DNA from: Planoprotostelium fungivorum
Taxonomy: Eukaryota; Evosea; Variosea; Cavosteliida; Cavosteliaceae
Direction of reading: 5' to 3'
NCBI GenBank assembly: GCA_003024175.1
Contig: MDYQ01000207.1
Location: 248,001 to 312,000, forward strand
DNA: 64,000 nucleotides
Each line of letters starts with the position of its first letter. Within the stretch, counting starts at the first letter, position 1. The notes beneath the pieces were generated by a model. The model ran no database searches and was not told the origin of the DNA. It saw only the letters and a program-made list of their open reading frames with translations. A program made the position numbers and the translations under genes. Below are positions 22,909-34,213 of the stretch, piece by piece.

Positions 22909-25900
22909 ATGCCTACCAGCACCACCGCCAAGAAGGCAACAGCCGTCCCGGTGAAGGAGACGAGAGTTGGCACGGGTCTTAAGCCTCGGACTTCGAAAAA
23001 ACTCGATGCATTGGCTGCTCCTCTGGAGAGGAGAGTGAAAGCCAAGCTGGAACCTGCGAGTGGTGTATCCATTACGAATTTGGAGAAATTAAGCGTCAAG
23101 ATCGATGGGTTGATGATGGAAACAGAAACCAAGAAGACCAAAAACAAGTGAGAAGATCAGTTTGTAACCTGAATGACTTATTTTCACAGGCGTCCGGCTA
23201 GTTCCACTAAATGTGAGATGAAGCCACATCACTGTGATGATGTTACGATCTCTGAACTCCATCAGATGCTATGTCTTGGATCAGCCCGAATTACGGACAG
23301 ATGCATCCGACACGTCGGCAGGGTCATTCGTGTGTCGCATATCAATCGACTCTGATATTATACGGCGGTCAATACGGTCAGCCCTTGGGAGACATGTGGT
23401 TTTTAGATACGAAGAAGATGAGGTGATTACATTTCACGATCCGCTCGCTGATGATTGAAGGTGGCAAAAGTTTGAGGCTGATGACGGTCCCAGCCCGGGA
23501 AGACGCACTGGACATTCAGCAGTCGTCCTCAAGGATAAAATGTATCTGTTCGGAGGTGATTCAGGAGATCACTGCAACAACGATCTGTGGTACTTCGATA
23601 TACCCAACCGTTTGTGGGTCAAAGTACAAGTCAGGGAGGAAGAAGGCATTCCTCCCTCCAGATGTGGACAAGCAGCGATTCTTCACGGCACAGCCATCAT
23701 CATCCACGGTGGCGCCGATCGATTGTGAGCGATGGACACATCGTCTTCGTCTCACGTCCCCAGTTCCTCATGTTTCGATGACCTGTGGGTTTTCGACACT
23801 GTGGTCAATTGGTGGACCAATATTGAGGTGTGCGATAAACATCTTACAATCTTCCTCACCATCATCAGCCGCACGCACCGCCACCAGCGAAGAGACACGG
23901 TCACAGTCTCACTTTGGTGAACGAAATCGCTTACATGTTTGGGGGTTTCGGAGAGGGAGCAAGGATGAATGATCTGTGGAAGTTAGATCCCGTCACTCTG
24001 TGTTGGACTCAGATCTCATCAGAGGGTAACCGCCCGATCAGAAGATCGCATCACTCCATGATCGGATTCGGTCACAAGCTCATCCTCTTTGGTGGCTTGG
24101 GTGACTGCACGATTCGAACTGCCGACGAGATCTGACGTCCACAGGGCCTTCTCCTTGTTCAGATCTGTGGGAGTATAACGTTCAATTGAACGTGTGGAAC
24201 AAGATCGAGATGTCACGGGCTCCCAGTAAGATCGTCATTCAGGGGAATGTATTGAGTCCGGCGGCTCGGTACGGCCATTCAGTGGTCTTATTCCGTGGGA
24301 TGAAAATGTGCCTATTTGGAGGGATGAGTGAGGGAAATCATTGCCAAGACGACTTATGGTATCTGTTCATAGGTGAGTTGGTCCCATTCTCTTGTCACTG
24401 TCTTTGTTCGTATCATCAGCGATGTCATCGCGGCCTGACGCTGGTCAGATCCATCAACAGAACAATCTTTCGATCATGACTTTTCAGGTGAACATCGGAC
24501 GATCGTTGATTCAATTGACAACCATACAGAAGGGGATTTTGGATGTATGAGTCTGTCCTCTTCTTTATCCTCCAGCTTATCCGGTAGCTCGTTAGGCTCT
24601 TCTATTCGATCTGAAGCTTTGGATGAACAAGAGAAGATCTGGAAGCACGCCCACGAAAGATTAAAGTCGGAGGTGATGTTCAACTAGAGAGATGTCGTTG
24701 ACGTGCGAATAGTTCGATGGTTTAAAACAGACCAACGAGGAAGAACTGAAAGCGAGGAAGGAATATGAACAAAAGCAGAATGACCAATGGGCTTGGCAGA
24801 TGGACCTACAATCTCAGTATGATAAGAAGATCCTTCAGATAGACAAACGCATCAAAAAGTTGAGCGTAACCGCAGATATGAACGAAGGGTGAATGGATTT
24901 AGACAAAATCATTGTTTTGATGGTCATAGGGCCTTGACTCAGATTGAGTCTCTACAGAAGAGGATGAGCACGTTGGAACAACGGAGAGATATGTACAAGG
25001 TTCAGATGGAACAACAACAAGAAGAATTTCAAGCCTTGTTGTCGCGTGTGGCCACATTAGAGAAAGACCTTATCACGACAGAAGAAATCAGAACGAAGGT
25101 GAAGACCCACATGGAACCGAGCTTACCATTTTGGGTAGATTGAGGAGGCCTCACAAGTGGCGGAATTCCTTGACGAAGATATGGAAGAGATGAGAAGCAT
25201 GAAACAATCTGTGGAAGACAGATTACGCCAAGTGTGAGTTTCGTCGTAATCACGCCAACCGACGTTACAATAGAGAGGAATCAACGAACCGGACAGAAAA
25301 AAGAGCCAAGGCCAAGTATAAGGAGCTGCAGTACATGTCGAACTCTTCCGTTAAGAACGTATCCAAGCAAATGACTGAGCTCTCTCACACAGTACAAGGC
25401 TTCGAAGATAAGATCAAGAAAACTCTTGGGTCAGAGGTGATATGATTTTCGGTTCCACCTCCTAACGTCTGTCAGGTTGAGAGGATGGATGCCACCGATG
25501 CGAAGATGAAAGAGTTAGAGACAACCACACATCAGCAATTAGAAGCACTACGAATATCGAGAGAAGAGGAGATCCATCGCTCAGAACAGAAGAATCAAGA
25601 TTTAGTGTCCTCTCTAGACAAGAAGATACAAGACGAAAGGCAGAACGACAACGCCAAACTGCGAAAGAAGATATCTTTGCAGAAGAAAAAGCAGAGGGCG
25701 GCATTGGAAAATATTCGAATGGGAGCACAGATGGTGACGTCAGGGCCTCTTGTTCAAGAGATTGAATCGACATAGGAGTTCTCGCGTCTCGATGATCAAC
25801 ACGTCCAATTGAAGACAGAAAGCTCGATCATGAACGAAGAACTGTTACACATCGAACAGACGATGCAGAAACAAATGGAAGAGTTTGCATCGTACAGAAG

Positions 25901-26810
25901 AGAGAAAGAGGAAGAAAATGCCCACATACAGGTGAATTTCACTAATCGATCCAGAGCCGATCAAATCATTTTATCGTATCTCATTGATATCAACTTTATC
26001 GAAAGAAATGGATGATACGACGTATCTGACGCATCGTACAGGCGACTTTGGAGCGTCTGATCACTGATGGACTCGGCTCTCTGAAAGACGAATTGACCGG
26101 AAACATCAATCACGTACGATCACAACTCAGCGACCACATCGAAACCATCCACACTCAACTGAGTGGTGACATCCATCAAGTCACAACGAATCTGAGCGGT
26201 GACATCCATCAAGTCGCAACGAATCTGAGCGGCGACATCCGTCAAGTGTCCACAGATGTGAACGGTAACATTGAACGAGTGGAGCGGGATCTCGCAGAGA
26301 GGATGAATCAGATGGAATCATTCTTGAAGATGCAATTCGAAGCGTACGATCGAACCATGATTACACAGAGAGACGAGCTAGAGTCGCAGAAATTGAGCCT
26401 CAAGGACGTCCAACGCAAGAAAGAAGGAGAATCACACGCAGCCGCGGCAGACGTCGCACAGCTGGAAGAGAAGATGAATGAGCTGAGTGCAGAGCTGCAA
26501 GAGATGGAGAGGAAGATCACCGCACACGTAGACGTAAAGATTTCTGATGTAAACCTTCAAAATGTGAGTCGATTCTATTCCATTAGACATCATCTGAAAA
26601 CATCATCAGGAGAGAGATCGAGCCAGCATGAGAGCGACCGTCGAACAGAAACTGCATCGCATCCGGAGTGAAGTGGAGAGGATCTTGAACACCATCACCG
26701 GGAAAGAGGACGACGAATTTCTCATGATGGAGGCCCTATCAAGAAAAGTGAACGAGACGATGAAGTCCACCGACAACCTTCAATTGACGCTGTATCAAAT
26801 ATCCACTTGA
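22909..26810 (+). CDS. Kelch-repeat coiled-coil protein, Tea1-like
   Basis: The start at 22909 (MPTSTTAKKATAVPVKETRV) opens a basic N-terminus. From 23330 to 24380 there are about five to six kelch repeats, each with a GG pair and a W (KMYLFGGDSGDHCNNDLWYF, IAYMFGGFGEGARMNDLWKL, MCLFGGMSEGNHCQDDLWYL), enough for a beta-propeller. From 24540 to 26800 the protein is almost wholly coiled coil over many exons. Kelch plus long coiled coil is the plan of fission-yeast Tea1/Tea3 and amoebal relatives, which mark cell ends and link to microtubules or actin. At 26150-26270 an 11-residue unit (LSGDIHQVATN) is repeated about three times. The stop is at 26808-26810. The start lies 63 bp after the previous stop, so the two genes could share a transcript unit. 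Confidence 0.8.
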
Positions 26811-27849
26811 GAGTCTTGTATAAAACTTCTACGCACGAACGTTCGTATCTTACCTTCGAATCACGAAACTTTTAAAAGCCCTGAGACCTATGGATAGTGC
26901 CCTCACGTACTCCTCTCTTTAAGACGATCAGATTTAATACAACGAGAAACAAACACCCACACCCGAGGGGCTTAGCTCTCGTTCCGGCCCCTACTTTTTC
27001 CTTGACTTTGACCACTGACCATTGACTGAGATTCTCGGTAACTCACGTAAACATCACGGCTGACTAACCGAGGGCACTCGTTCCCACATAACATTAAAAG
27101 GGCCCTCCAATGGAATAAGTCTTCCGTTCTCCATTTGTTACAGATATCGGCTGTTACTGTCAAATACGTACCACACCACAGATCTATCAACTATGAATAC
27201 CTCATAGGACCGTAGTCTGTTGCCTAGCTCTTAATTTCGGCACCTAACGCATCCGATAACGATCGTCCTGGAGACCGAGTTGGGTGAGGCTGTTTCACAA
27301 TTCGAGAGGACGCAAACAGTCAACATGCTGAGTTCGAGAGCTTATAACACAGAAGGCCATTTACCACGTGTGGACAAGAGGAGGATCTTCTTCTATAGCG
27401 TAGACAGCAACGGCAGCATCACGATAGACAACACAAGGACTTACACTCTGAGTTACAATCGGCCGATGGAACACACGCACAGATGAAAACGAAGCTTCTC
27501 TGTATAGAATAAATCAGAAGCGTAATGAATCGCCGACGATCGTCTGAGCTGGTGGACATCATGCGATCAACGATGCGCCGGACCTTGCTACAAATTCACA
27601 TTTAGCCTCGGGGGCTAGCATTCACACTAAGGACCACCCACAGGAAATTCGGTCGAGCCCATTTGGAGCACTGTCAGGTGTTTCAGATCTACGTAGATTT
27701 GGAATCTATCAAATTATTTGTGTTATTCTATTACGCCAGTGTCGTCTCTCTCCCTCTGTCTTCAAAAGATCATGCATGTAAAAGATCAGAGCTGGATGTA
27801 TGCCCCATTATAGGTGACTGTTTCATTCATCTTTCATGGCCGGATAAAT
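26811..27849. other. Intergenic region with weak short ORF
   Basis: A long gap for this window. One open frame at 27280-27486 (68 codons, MGEAVSQFERTQTVNMLSSR) is followed by AATAAA near 27508, and could be a small gene, but nothing else supports it. Around 26960-27180 the sequence is less repetitive and less intron-like than its surroundings and has no feature I recognise. Confidence 0.4.
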
Positions 27850-28059
27850 GATTTGGTTTTTCTGGTTGGTGTCCATGCATTTGGATCACTAATTTTTTTG
27901 CCGTGCATATTCCAGTAGTCGGGAGAGAAGTGATCCATTCTCAATGCACCATTTGATTTGGTTTTTCTGGTTGGTGTCCATGCATTTGGATCACTAATTT
28001 TTTTGTCTTGCATATTCCAGTAGTCGGGAGAGAAGTGATCCATTCTCAATGCACCATTT
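27850..28059. repeat. Two tandem 105-bp units
   Basis: Unit 1 is 27850-27954 and unit 2 is 27955-28059; they differ at only a few bases (for example ccgtgcat against tcttgcat). Since 105 is 35 codons, a minus-strand frame stays open through both units (RMDHFSPDYWNM repeated), but I see no start context, introns or domain for a gene. Confidence 0.85.
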
Positions 28060-28060
28060 G

Positions 28061-28115
28061 ACTACCAACCAGAAAAACTGAATCATTTGATTACCAACCG
28101 GAAAAACCGAATCAA
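28061..28115. repeat. Two short inverted copies of the 105-bp unit end
   Basis: ACTACCAACCAGAAAAACTG and ATTACCAACCGGAAAAACCG are reverse complements, with small changes, of the start of the 105-bp units (GGTTTTTCTGGTTGGT). The block as a whole is therefore a fold-back structure: two direct units followed by two inverted half-copies. It may be a small non-autonomous element or the scar of replication slippage. Confidence 0.7.
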
Positions 28116-28278
28116 ATATCTAAATGGACAGGACAAATTCACACAACTATACAACGGGATCAGATCTCAGTTGAGATTTGACAGCATAAACGGCCGTGTC
28201 ACCTGTGGAATGATAAGATATCGTCCGGGCTGTGGCCGTTCGACACCATTTATTCCAATCCGACACACACGCTCAGAG

Positions 28279-28869
28279 ATGAAGAACATCGCCATCATCT
28301 TCTTCCTTATTTTCGCATCTTCCAATGCGGCCCTCGTCATCACTCAATACTCCGATTCTTCATGCGTGAACGCCACGGAGGCTATCTCTATCCCCACTGG
28401 ATGCCAGAGTGCCTCCGCTACTGTGGACGGAAAGTCCTTGGGCTTCTCATCTGGAGTCACCCTCTCGGGGGGAAATGCAACATACAACTTTTACACAACT
28501 GCCTCATGCTCTGGAACCCCTGCAGACTCGACCACGGTGGTCATATCCAACAACTGCACCTCCGATCGAAAGAACAAATTCTACAAGGCATCATTGAGAG
28601 ACACATTCCACGTGGCTCCAGGCCCCAACGATCAGATCAAACAATCTTATGCATCACCTACTTGCAGTGGCAACTACCTCTTTAGCAAAGTCGATTACAA
28701 TGCAGGATGCAAGAGCTCCTCGTCTTGTGAGCTCGAAGATGACGAAGGCTTCGAGAAGAAAGTCTGCCAGACGTCCGGAGATTACCTCTTTCCATCTCCA
28801 AGCGCCTCCAGCCAGACGGCCATCTTGTCCGCCCTCGTGGTCTCCATCGTGCTCGCACTGTCCATGTGA
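28279..28869 (+). CDS. Small secreted GPI-anchored protein
   Basis: The upstream in-frame ATG codons (from 28087) are passed over because the ATG at 28279 begins a clean signal peptide (MKNIAIIFFLIFASSNAALV). The 196-residue product has about ten cysteines in the mature part and several N-glycosylation sequons. It ends in a Ser-rich stretch plus a hydrophobic tail (TAILSALVVSIVLALSM), the form of a GPI attachment signal. It is intronless, unlike most neighbours. I do not recognise a domain; paired cysteines and repeated TTASCSG/SSSCE-like stretches suggest a disulfide-rich beta protein of the cell surface. AATAAA follows the stop within a few bases. Confidence 0.75.
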   Translation: MKNIAIIFFLIFASSNAALVITQYSDSSCVNATEAISIPTGCQSASATVDGKSLGFSSGVTLSGGNATYNFYTTASCSGTPADSTTVVISNNCTSDRKNKFYKASLRDTFHVAPGPNDQIKQSYASPTCSGNYLFSKVDYNAGCKSSSSCELEDDEGFEKKVCQTSGDYLFPSPSASSQTAILSALVVSIVLALSM

Positions 28870-29067
28870 AAAATAAACGTAGATAATGTACCAATCGGCG
28901 AATCTCATTCAACAAGTGGATGAAGGACACAGTGTCGTGGGGAAGAGGAGGAAAACACCCGTGGATTGGAGGTAGAATAAAGGAGAAGACGTATGAACGG
29001 GACGATCTCTTCGAGTCTCGTGAGCTCGATGGTTGTTGATGTGATCACGGCATGCGATCGTGTTTTA

Positions 29068-30467
29068 TTACAACTTTGCTTGGGGAGAAGATATGGCCAC
29101 GACAACTTTTCCAACGTTCTTTCCTTGGTACATGTGATCGATGGCTTCAGGAACAGATTCTAAACCTCTGAAGGTAGCCGTGTTGTCAACCTGTGCATGA
29201 GTCACGATGTGACATGCGATAATGAAGCAAAGATCAAGATGGTGATGATTTTGATGTGATGTCACCTGTGAGATCAACTTCTTCTCTTTGACAAGTTGAA
29301 CCATTCTTCCCATGTGCTCTTTGAAGTGCCTGTCAAAGTGGTTGAGGAAGAAGCCTCTCACGGAAGCCGACTTTGCCAACAATTTGGCAACCAGTGGAGC
29401 ACCCGGCTTTCCCTTTCCTTCTACCCAGCCTGACTGATCCTTGTAGCCCGATACGAAACCTATCTCGTCATCAGATCTCTCCCATCATCACTACACTCAC
29501 CGATGATGATCAACTTTCCATGTGTGGCCAGAGCATTCACGCACGTCTCGTACGTTTCACCACCGACCGATTCGTACACGATATCCACCCTGCGAGTCTC
29601 AATTCCGTCGGTCTACAACCTGCCTAGATCTCACCCCTTTGGATATTCTTTCTTCAAGACCTGAGCGAGATTCTCCTTCTTGTAATTGATGACACGATCG
29701 CATCCCATCTTCTTTAAGAATTCAACCTTATCGTCTGAGCTGCAAGTCCCAATTACGTGGTTTCCCGCCAATTTCGCGAACTGCACGGCGAAGTGACCGG
29801 TACCACCGGCGGCGGCTGGAGTGGGTCAGTTTTGGGACGATCTACAACGAGTATGAGTCCACCTGTCACGAGGACTTTCTGTCCGGATTTCATTTCTCCG
29901 GTGTACTGCAAGGCTAGAGAGGCTGTCAGACCACCTACGAGGAGAGGAATGACTTCTGGATCAGGTGATGGAACTGGGATGAGCTGTAAACATTGTCATG
30001 CATTCGTCTTTCGATCGTGATGATGATGACGTGAGATACGTACCCTCTTCTCGCTGATGACGGCGTATTCTGAGAAGAAACCGTATCCTGTTGGAGATCA
30101 GAATGGATGATGTTCAACCGGAATGATGAATCACCAGAAGCGGCTGCGGCGGCACCCACACGGAAGCGTTTTGCTTCGGGTCCCACGTGTGTGACGACAC
30201 CGACGGCTTCGAATCCTATCATAGACTTCTCAACATCATGACATGCCATCTAAACCCACCTGGATAGAACGGAGGCTTTGCAGTTGGATCGTATCTTCCA
30301 GCGACAAAGTTGACGTCAGAGGCATTCACACCGGCGTAATGGATCTTCAGAACGACTTCATCTCCCTTCAATTTGGAGACATCGATGGTATCCGTCTCAA
30401 GGGCGGCTGCCTCTCTGAAATTGGACGTCTGTTTTCTGCCCACCCAGCGTTGGTATGAGATGCTCAT
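29068..30467 (-). CDS. PTGR3: Prostaglandin reductase 3 / ZADH2-type reductase
   Basis: Medium-chain reductase read through about seven exons from ATG 30465-30467 to the stop at 29068-29070. It follows human PTGR3 (ZADH2) almost word for word: [69 protein letters not shown] with the nucleotide-binding glycines, [31 protein letters not shown], and [16 protein letters not shown]. No zinc ligands are present, as expected for this quinone-oxidoreductase branch, which uses NADPH. The C-terminus is AKL, a PTS1 peroxisome signal comparable to SKL in the human protein. The native substrate in a protist is unknown; enone reduction on lipid-derived ketones is likely. Confidence 0.92.
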
Positions 30468-31198
30468 GTCTGTCTGATGTCTGATGTTTGTGAAATGGAA
30501 CGTTCGGAAGTATTGATCGGCTAAATCGATTCATCCGTGGCAAGTTGTAGAATGTATGACAGTCTGGTAGAACCACAGTCACATCTCATGAGAACAATGA
30601 CGAATCGATAATCAGGTTTTAAGTCTATTGATGTACTAATTGGACAGTTTCTAAGATTGCATGAAAATGCCAGGCCATTTGTCTCGAGCTGCCGCTAGGA
30701 TTAACAGCCGTGGATCGTCCTTTCTCACCTGTTTCCTGCTACTGGCCTACTGTATTATTAAACAATCAAATTGACATATTCTTCAAGACTTCCCACAACC
30801 GTGTTGAGGTGAGCGAGGACGGCGGCATCGGTCTTCTGTCCGAGTTCGATTGTCTAAGACGAACCCGCTGGCGAAGTCGATCCGCGCGTGTGGTCATCTT
30901 CGGTCTTCTGTTGTCTTCTTCGCGCGTTTCGTTCAATGAAGAAAACTTTAAATTTCTCCCGCACAGATGAGATGGTGGTCTCTTTTTCGTTAGGTTCGCG
31001 TTACAGTGCCTTTAGGTTGTCTCTGGCAAACGATACGGGGATGATGTGGTCTCAGCTCCACAATACACCACAGTTCATCAGTGATCATCATCACATCACC
31101 TGTATCTCAGTGGACACACCACACCACGCATCAACACACGATCCATCTCATCATACTATCACCCTCGCCTTCACTCGAATGACGCATATCAGGAGAAG
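30468..31198. other. Intergenic region, no gene seen
   Basis: About 730 bp holding the divergent promoters of the PTGR3-like gene and the small gene at 31199. Open frames here (for example 30888-31214) have no domain, signal or splice logic. CA/CATCA-rich sequence at 31080-31150 resembles intron or UTR composition. Confidence 0.45.
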
Positions 31199-31395
31199 AT
31201 GCCTCACGCTCTGACCCAAGATGAGTTCACCGCCGACGTCGAGGTCGGATGGGACAAAGGTGAAGCGCTCGATGAAATTCTCATCTTTTAATCGAAACAG
31301 GCTTGGACGAAGTGGCCGCCGGTAATGCCGCAGGCAGAGCTGAAACGTGGAGAAGAGCGTTCGGTGCAACGCTCAACCAGATGAGTCCACAATAA
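31199..31395 (+). CDS. Two-exon 51-residue protein
   Basis: Exon 1 from ATG 31199 encodes MPHALTQDEFTADVEVGWDK; an intron with a GTGAAG donor and AACAG acceptor follows; exon 2 encodes GLDEVAAGNAAGRAETWRRA and ends at TAA 31393-31395, which overlaps AATAAA. The intron has the local style, and the composition (acidic N-half, Arg/Ala helix after) looks coding. No family is recognised. It has no signal peptide or membrane segment. The terminal overlap of stop and AATAAA is the same as in the MED24-like and SAM genes, supporting a real gene. Confidence 0.5.
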
Positions 31396-31396
31396 A
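31391..31396 (+). terminator. AATAAA overlapping the stop of the 51-residue gene
   Basis: CAATAAAAG contains both the TAA stop (31393-31395) and the polyadenylation signal. Confidence 0.55.
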
Positions 31397-31476
31397 AGAT
31401 TATATGTATACAGGGTTGTAGCAGGAGTCGATCGTGAGGTAGAGAGGAAGATGTGACGTTCATTGCACTTTTATTT

Positions 31477-32961
31477 TTACAAAAGTAAGAAGGAGACCAA
31501 GAGAGTGAAGATGGACAGAGACGCTCTGACTGCGGATCCACGTTTGATGTCGGTAGAAGAGCCGATGGGGCCAGTAGATAAGGTCAAATTATCGGATGAC
31601 GTGGACGCATTACTTGTTGAGGTGGTTGCGTCACTCGATGATGCGGACGATGTGATCGCATTGGATGATGTGACTGTTGTTGTCGAGGTTACACCGGTCG
31701 AAATCGCGGGGTACGTATAGACGTTGATGGCAGACTCGGAATACAAGACGAGACTCTGTCTCTGAACTCCCAATCGAAATGAGAGGGCAACGTGCCCGTT
31801 GTCACCTACGGCCACGTAGATGGTCTCGACTACGGCATAAGTGGACAGATCGACTCTGCAGAATTGACCGTTGTTACCATCAATGAGGCCAGCGAAGGCT
31901 TGTCCTCCGGCGGTATCGACAAAGAGAGCTGAGAGAGGGTGAGAGGAGAGAGGAGAAGATGAAAGTGGTCTGCAGAAGATGGAGGTGGAGGTGGATGGAG
32001 AGATGTAGGGGTCACTCACACGTCCAAGATAGAGGGTTGCTGTCCAGAACGACCTGACTGATGAGAACTGGAACGCCGTCGCTTGAGCGGTATGTGGCTG
32101 TGAGGTCGATGATCTGCAGGATGGGAGGTCCATTCGTTCCACTGTTCATTCCAACATACAGGATCTGTCTGACCTAGATGAGGATCAGGTATTAAGATGA
32201 GAGGGTAATCACACCTCGTCGAGATACACGGAGGTCAGTTGATAATCAACTCCAGAACCAGCATTAAGATCCAAGTTTCTATAGACATTGAGAGCAGAGG
32301 TGTTCCAGACTTGTACTTGTCCTTCGGAGGAGAAGAAGTAGCCCAGGTGTCTGGAGGAGTCGATGAGGGTGGCCTTGGTGACGAACGGCACGGTGTAGTT
32401 CTTTGTGGTGCCGAGAGTGAAAGCCTCCAGATCGAAGACGTAGATCAGATTCTGGGCTCTCAGGCTGGCAAACATGAGCTTTCCATCGATGAACGTGTTC
32501 TCCAATCCATCAGATTGGGGACTTGGTATCGATCTCTTTAGGGCCCATGTGTTGGCATCGTATTGAAAGATGTAGTTCGTTCCTGTCACGTAGCATCCAC
32601 TGTTTGAAGCGTTGGAAGCAGAGGTGTAGAAAGAGGCAGAATTGAATGACTCCGAAGATGGGGCAGATAAAGTGTAGGTCTGTGTGTATCCGGCGTAGGT
32701 GTTGATGTCCGGAGGTTCCGTTTGCGATGCATTCAAGAAGGGGAACAGATCCGTCACATAGACATGCAATCCGAAGGTGAAAGCGTATCCGGTGTTGTTG
32801 ATATACAAGATGGAGCTCTGTTGGAAGATGTCCACTTGCTGGTTTGTTGTGCTAAGAGTTTGATAGAATTGAAATACGGACGACTCATCACTCCCTGATA
32901 CAATGAGCGAAAGGAGAGAGATTACAGCGAGAATCAAGGCTCTACGGTTGCTGATGTCCAT
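31477..32961 (-). CDS. GPI-anchored ectoprotein, probable beta-propeller
   Basis: ATG 32959-32961 opens a signal peptide (RALILAVISLLSLIVSGSDE). About 330 residues of repeated short beta strands follow (VFQFYQTLSTTNQQVDIFQQ, YIFQYDANTWALKRSIPSPQ, LIYVFDLEAFTLGTTKNYTV, GQVQVWNTSALNVYRNLDLN). They recall WD- or NHL-like propeller blades that report a value, though no exact family is recognised. A Ser/Thr-rich stalk (TSSNAITSSASSSDATTSTS) leads to a GPI signal (RGSAVRASLSIFTLLVSFLL). Two introns interrupt the gene near 32210-32175 and 32020-31930. N-glycosylation sequons are frequent. The C-terminus closely resembles that of the giant surface protein at 34919-43635. Confidence 0.65.
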
Positions 32962-34213
32962 GTTCTTCGGAAATAATAATTCCGCGATGGAATCATTAAG
33001 GTGGCAATTGACCTTTCCCTTTCTCCGAATGCGATATCATTTCTCGTTCAATGGCTCATGAGACCCATGTTTGTCCATATAAATGAATAGATCACATGTC
33101 TGGCTATCAGTAGTTCAAGTTTTGGACCGAAATTCGAACAGATTTTGAGATTTTATGAAAGTTGTAGAGGTACCTCTGAACCGTTGCGATTTGACGTCTC
33201 TACAGCACATAAAAGATTTCTCGCTCAGATGCAACATGACCCCACTCTCTGAAGACAATATTGGATAGATTAGCTATTGTTCTGACCATCATAAATTCAT
33301 CAGAATTAAAATTAGAACAGATTTTGAGATAATGAGGAGAGAGAGGCCGCTCGAAGGGCAAAATCGGAGGTCACGTGCGGGAACATCGATGTGATGTTCG
33401 CTCAAAATCGTCAATGCCGTTCACCACGAAGGCCTTTACTATCGTGAGAGAGGAAATTTGACGGTAATGCAGTGTAAATTATCGTCTTCGGAGGTACCAC
33501 CATCTTCGGTTATCCATCCATCCAAAATGGTTAGTGGCGACGTTTAACCCAACTGACCGATCATAGACGTGTTTTGTGCCCGAGCACTCTTTGAATGATC
33601 TGGATCCGTCCGTGGTGAGTTTGCTCGATTTGCCGGCATCATCTGAACATCACAGATGGATATTCCTCTACGACCAGATATTGAGCCAGCATAGCAGTTG
33701 GAGTTAGAGAATGAGAGTTTCCGTCTCATTCATTTCCACACGATGATCAACTTCATATTGCTGTGCAGTGCTTCCTAGAAGCATCAGATCACGGCATGAT
33801 CATCTCCACACTGATTGGGGATGAGGACTCCAGCGTGCATTATTCCACAATCTTACAGCTTACTACCGTCATTCGCGGTTGATCAAAGCAGGATACATTG
33901 TCCCTGTTAATGATACAATCGGACAACTAATCACTGACCATCCTTTTATTGTTTAGAGGGTAGATTCAAGTCTTCCATCACGAAATAGATCTCGTTCGAT
34001 AATTGGAGCGCACTCTTACAGATGAACAACTCATTCATGATTGATATTCACATCACGACATCGTCATCTCTACCTAGAACGATCGGTTTCTTATATCTTC
34101 CTCTCCATCTCATCATCATCGCATCGCTAATAACAAATCCAATCTAAATATTCTGCTGGGCACCCTGTTCCATCATCTGTCTAGCGTCTCGCGTCTTTCT
34201 GTACATATGGTTA
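32962..34213. other. Longest gene-free stretch, nothing recognised
   Basis: About 1.25 kb with A/T-richer, less repetitive sequence. No open frame has splice sites, domains or a signal peptide; that at 33544-33729 (minus, 61 codons) is unsupported. I see no tRNA, rRNA or mobile element. It could hold promoters, an unrecognised RNA gene or a long-dead gene. Confidence 0.45.

Noticed and set aside
27834-28049. Minus-strand 71-codon open frame with a repeated MDHFSPDYWNM unit
   Set aside because: Explained by two 105-bp tandem units whose length is a multiple of three; no start context, introns or domain.
33544-33729. 61-codon minus-strand open frame in the large intergenic gap
   Set aside because: No domain, splice logic or polyadenylation signal; within chance length.
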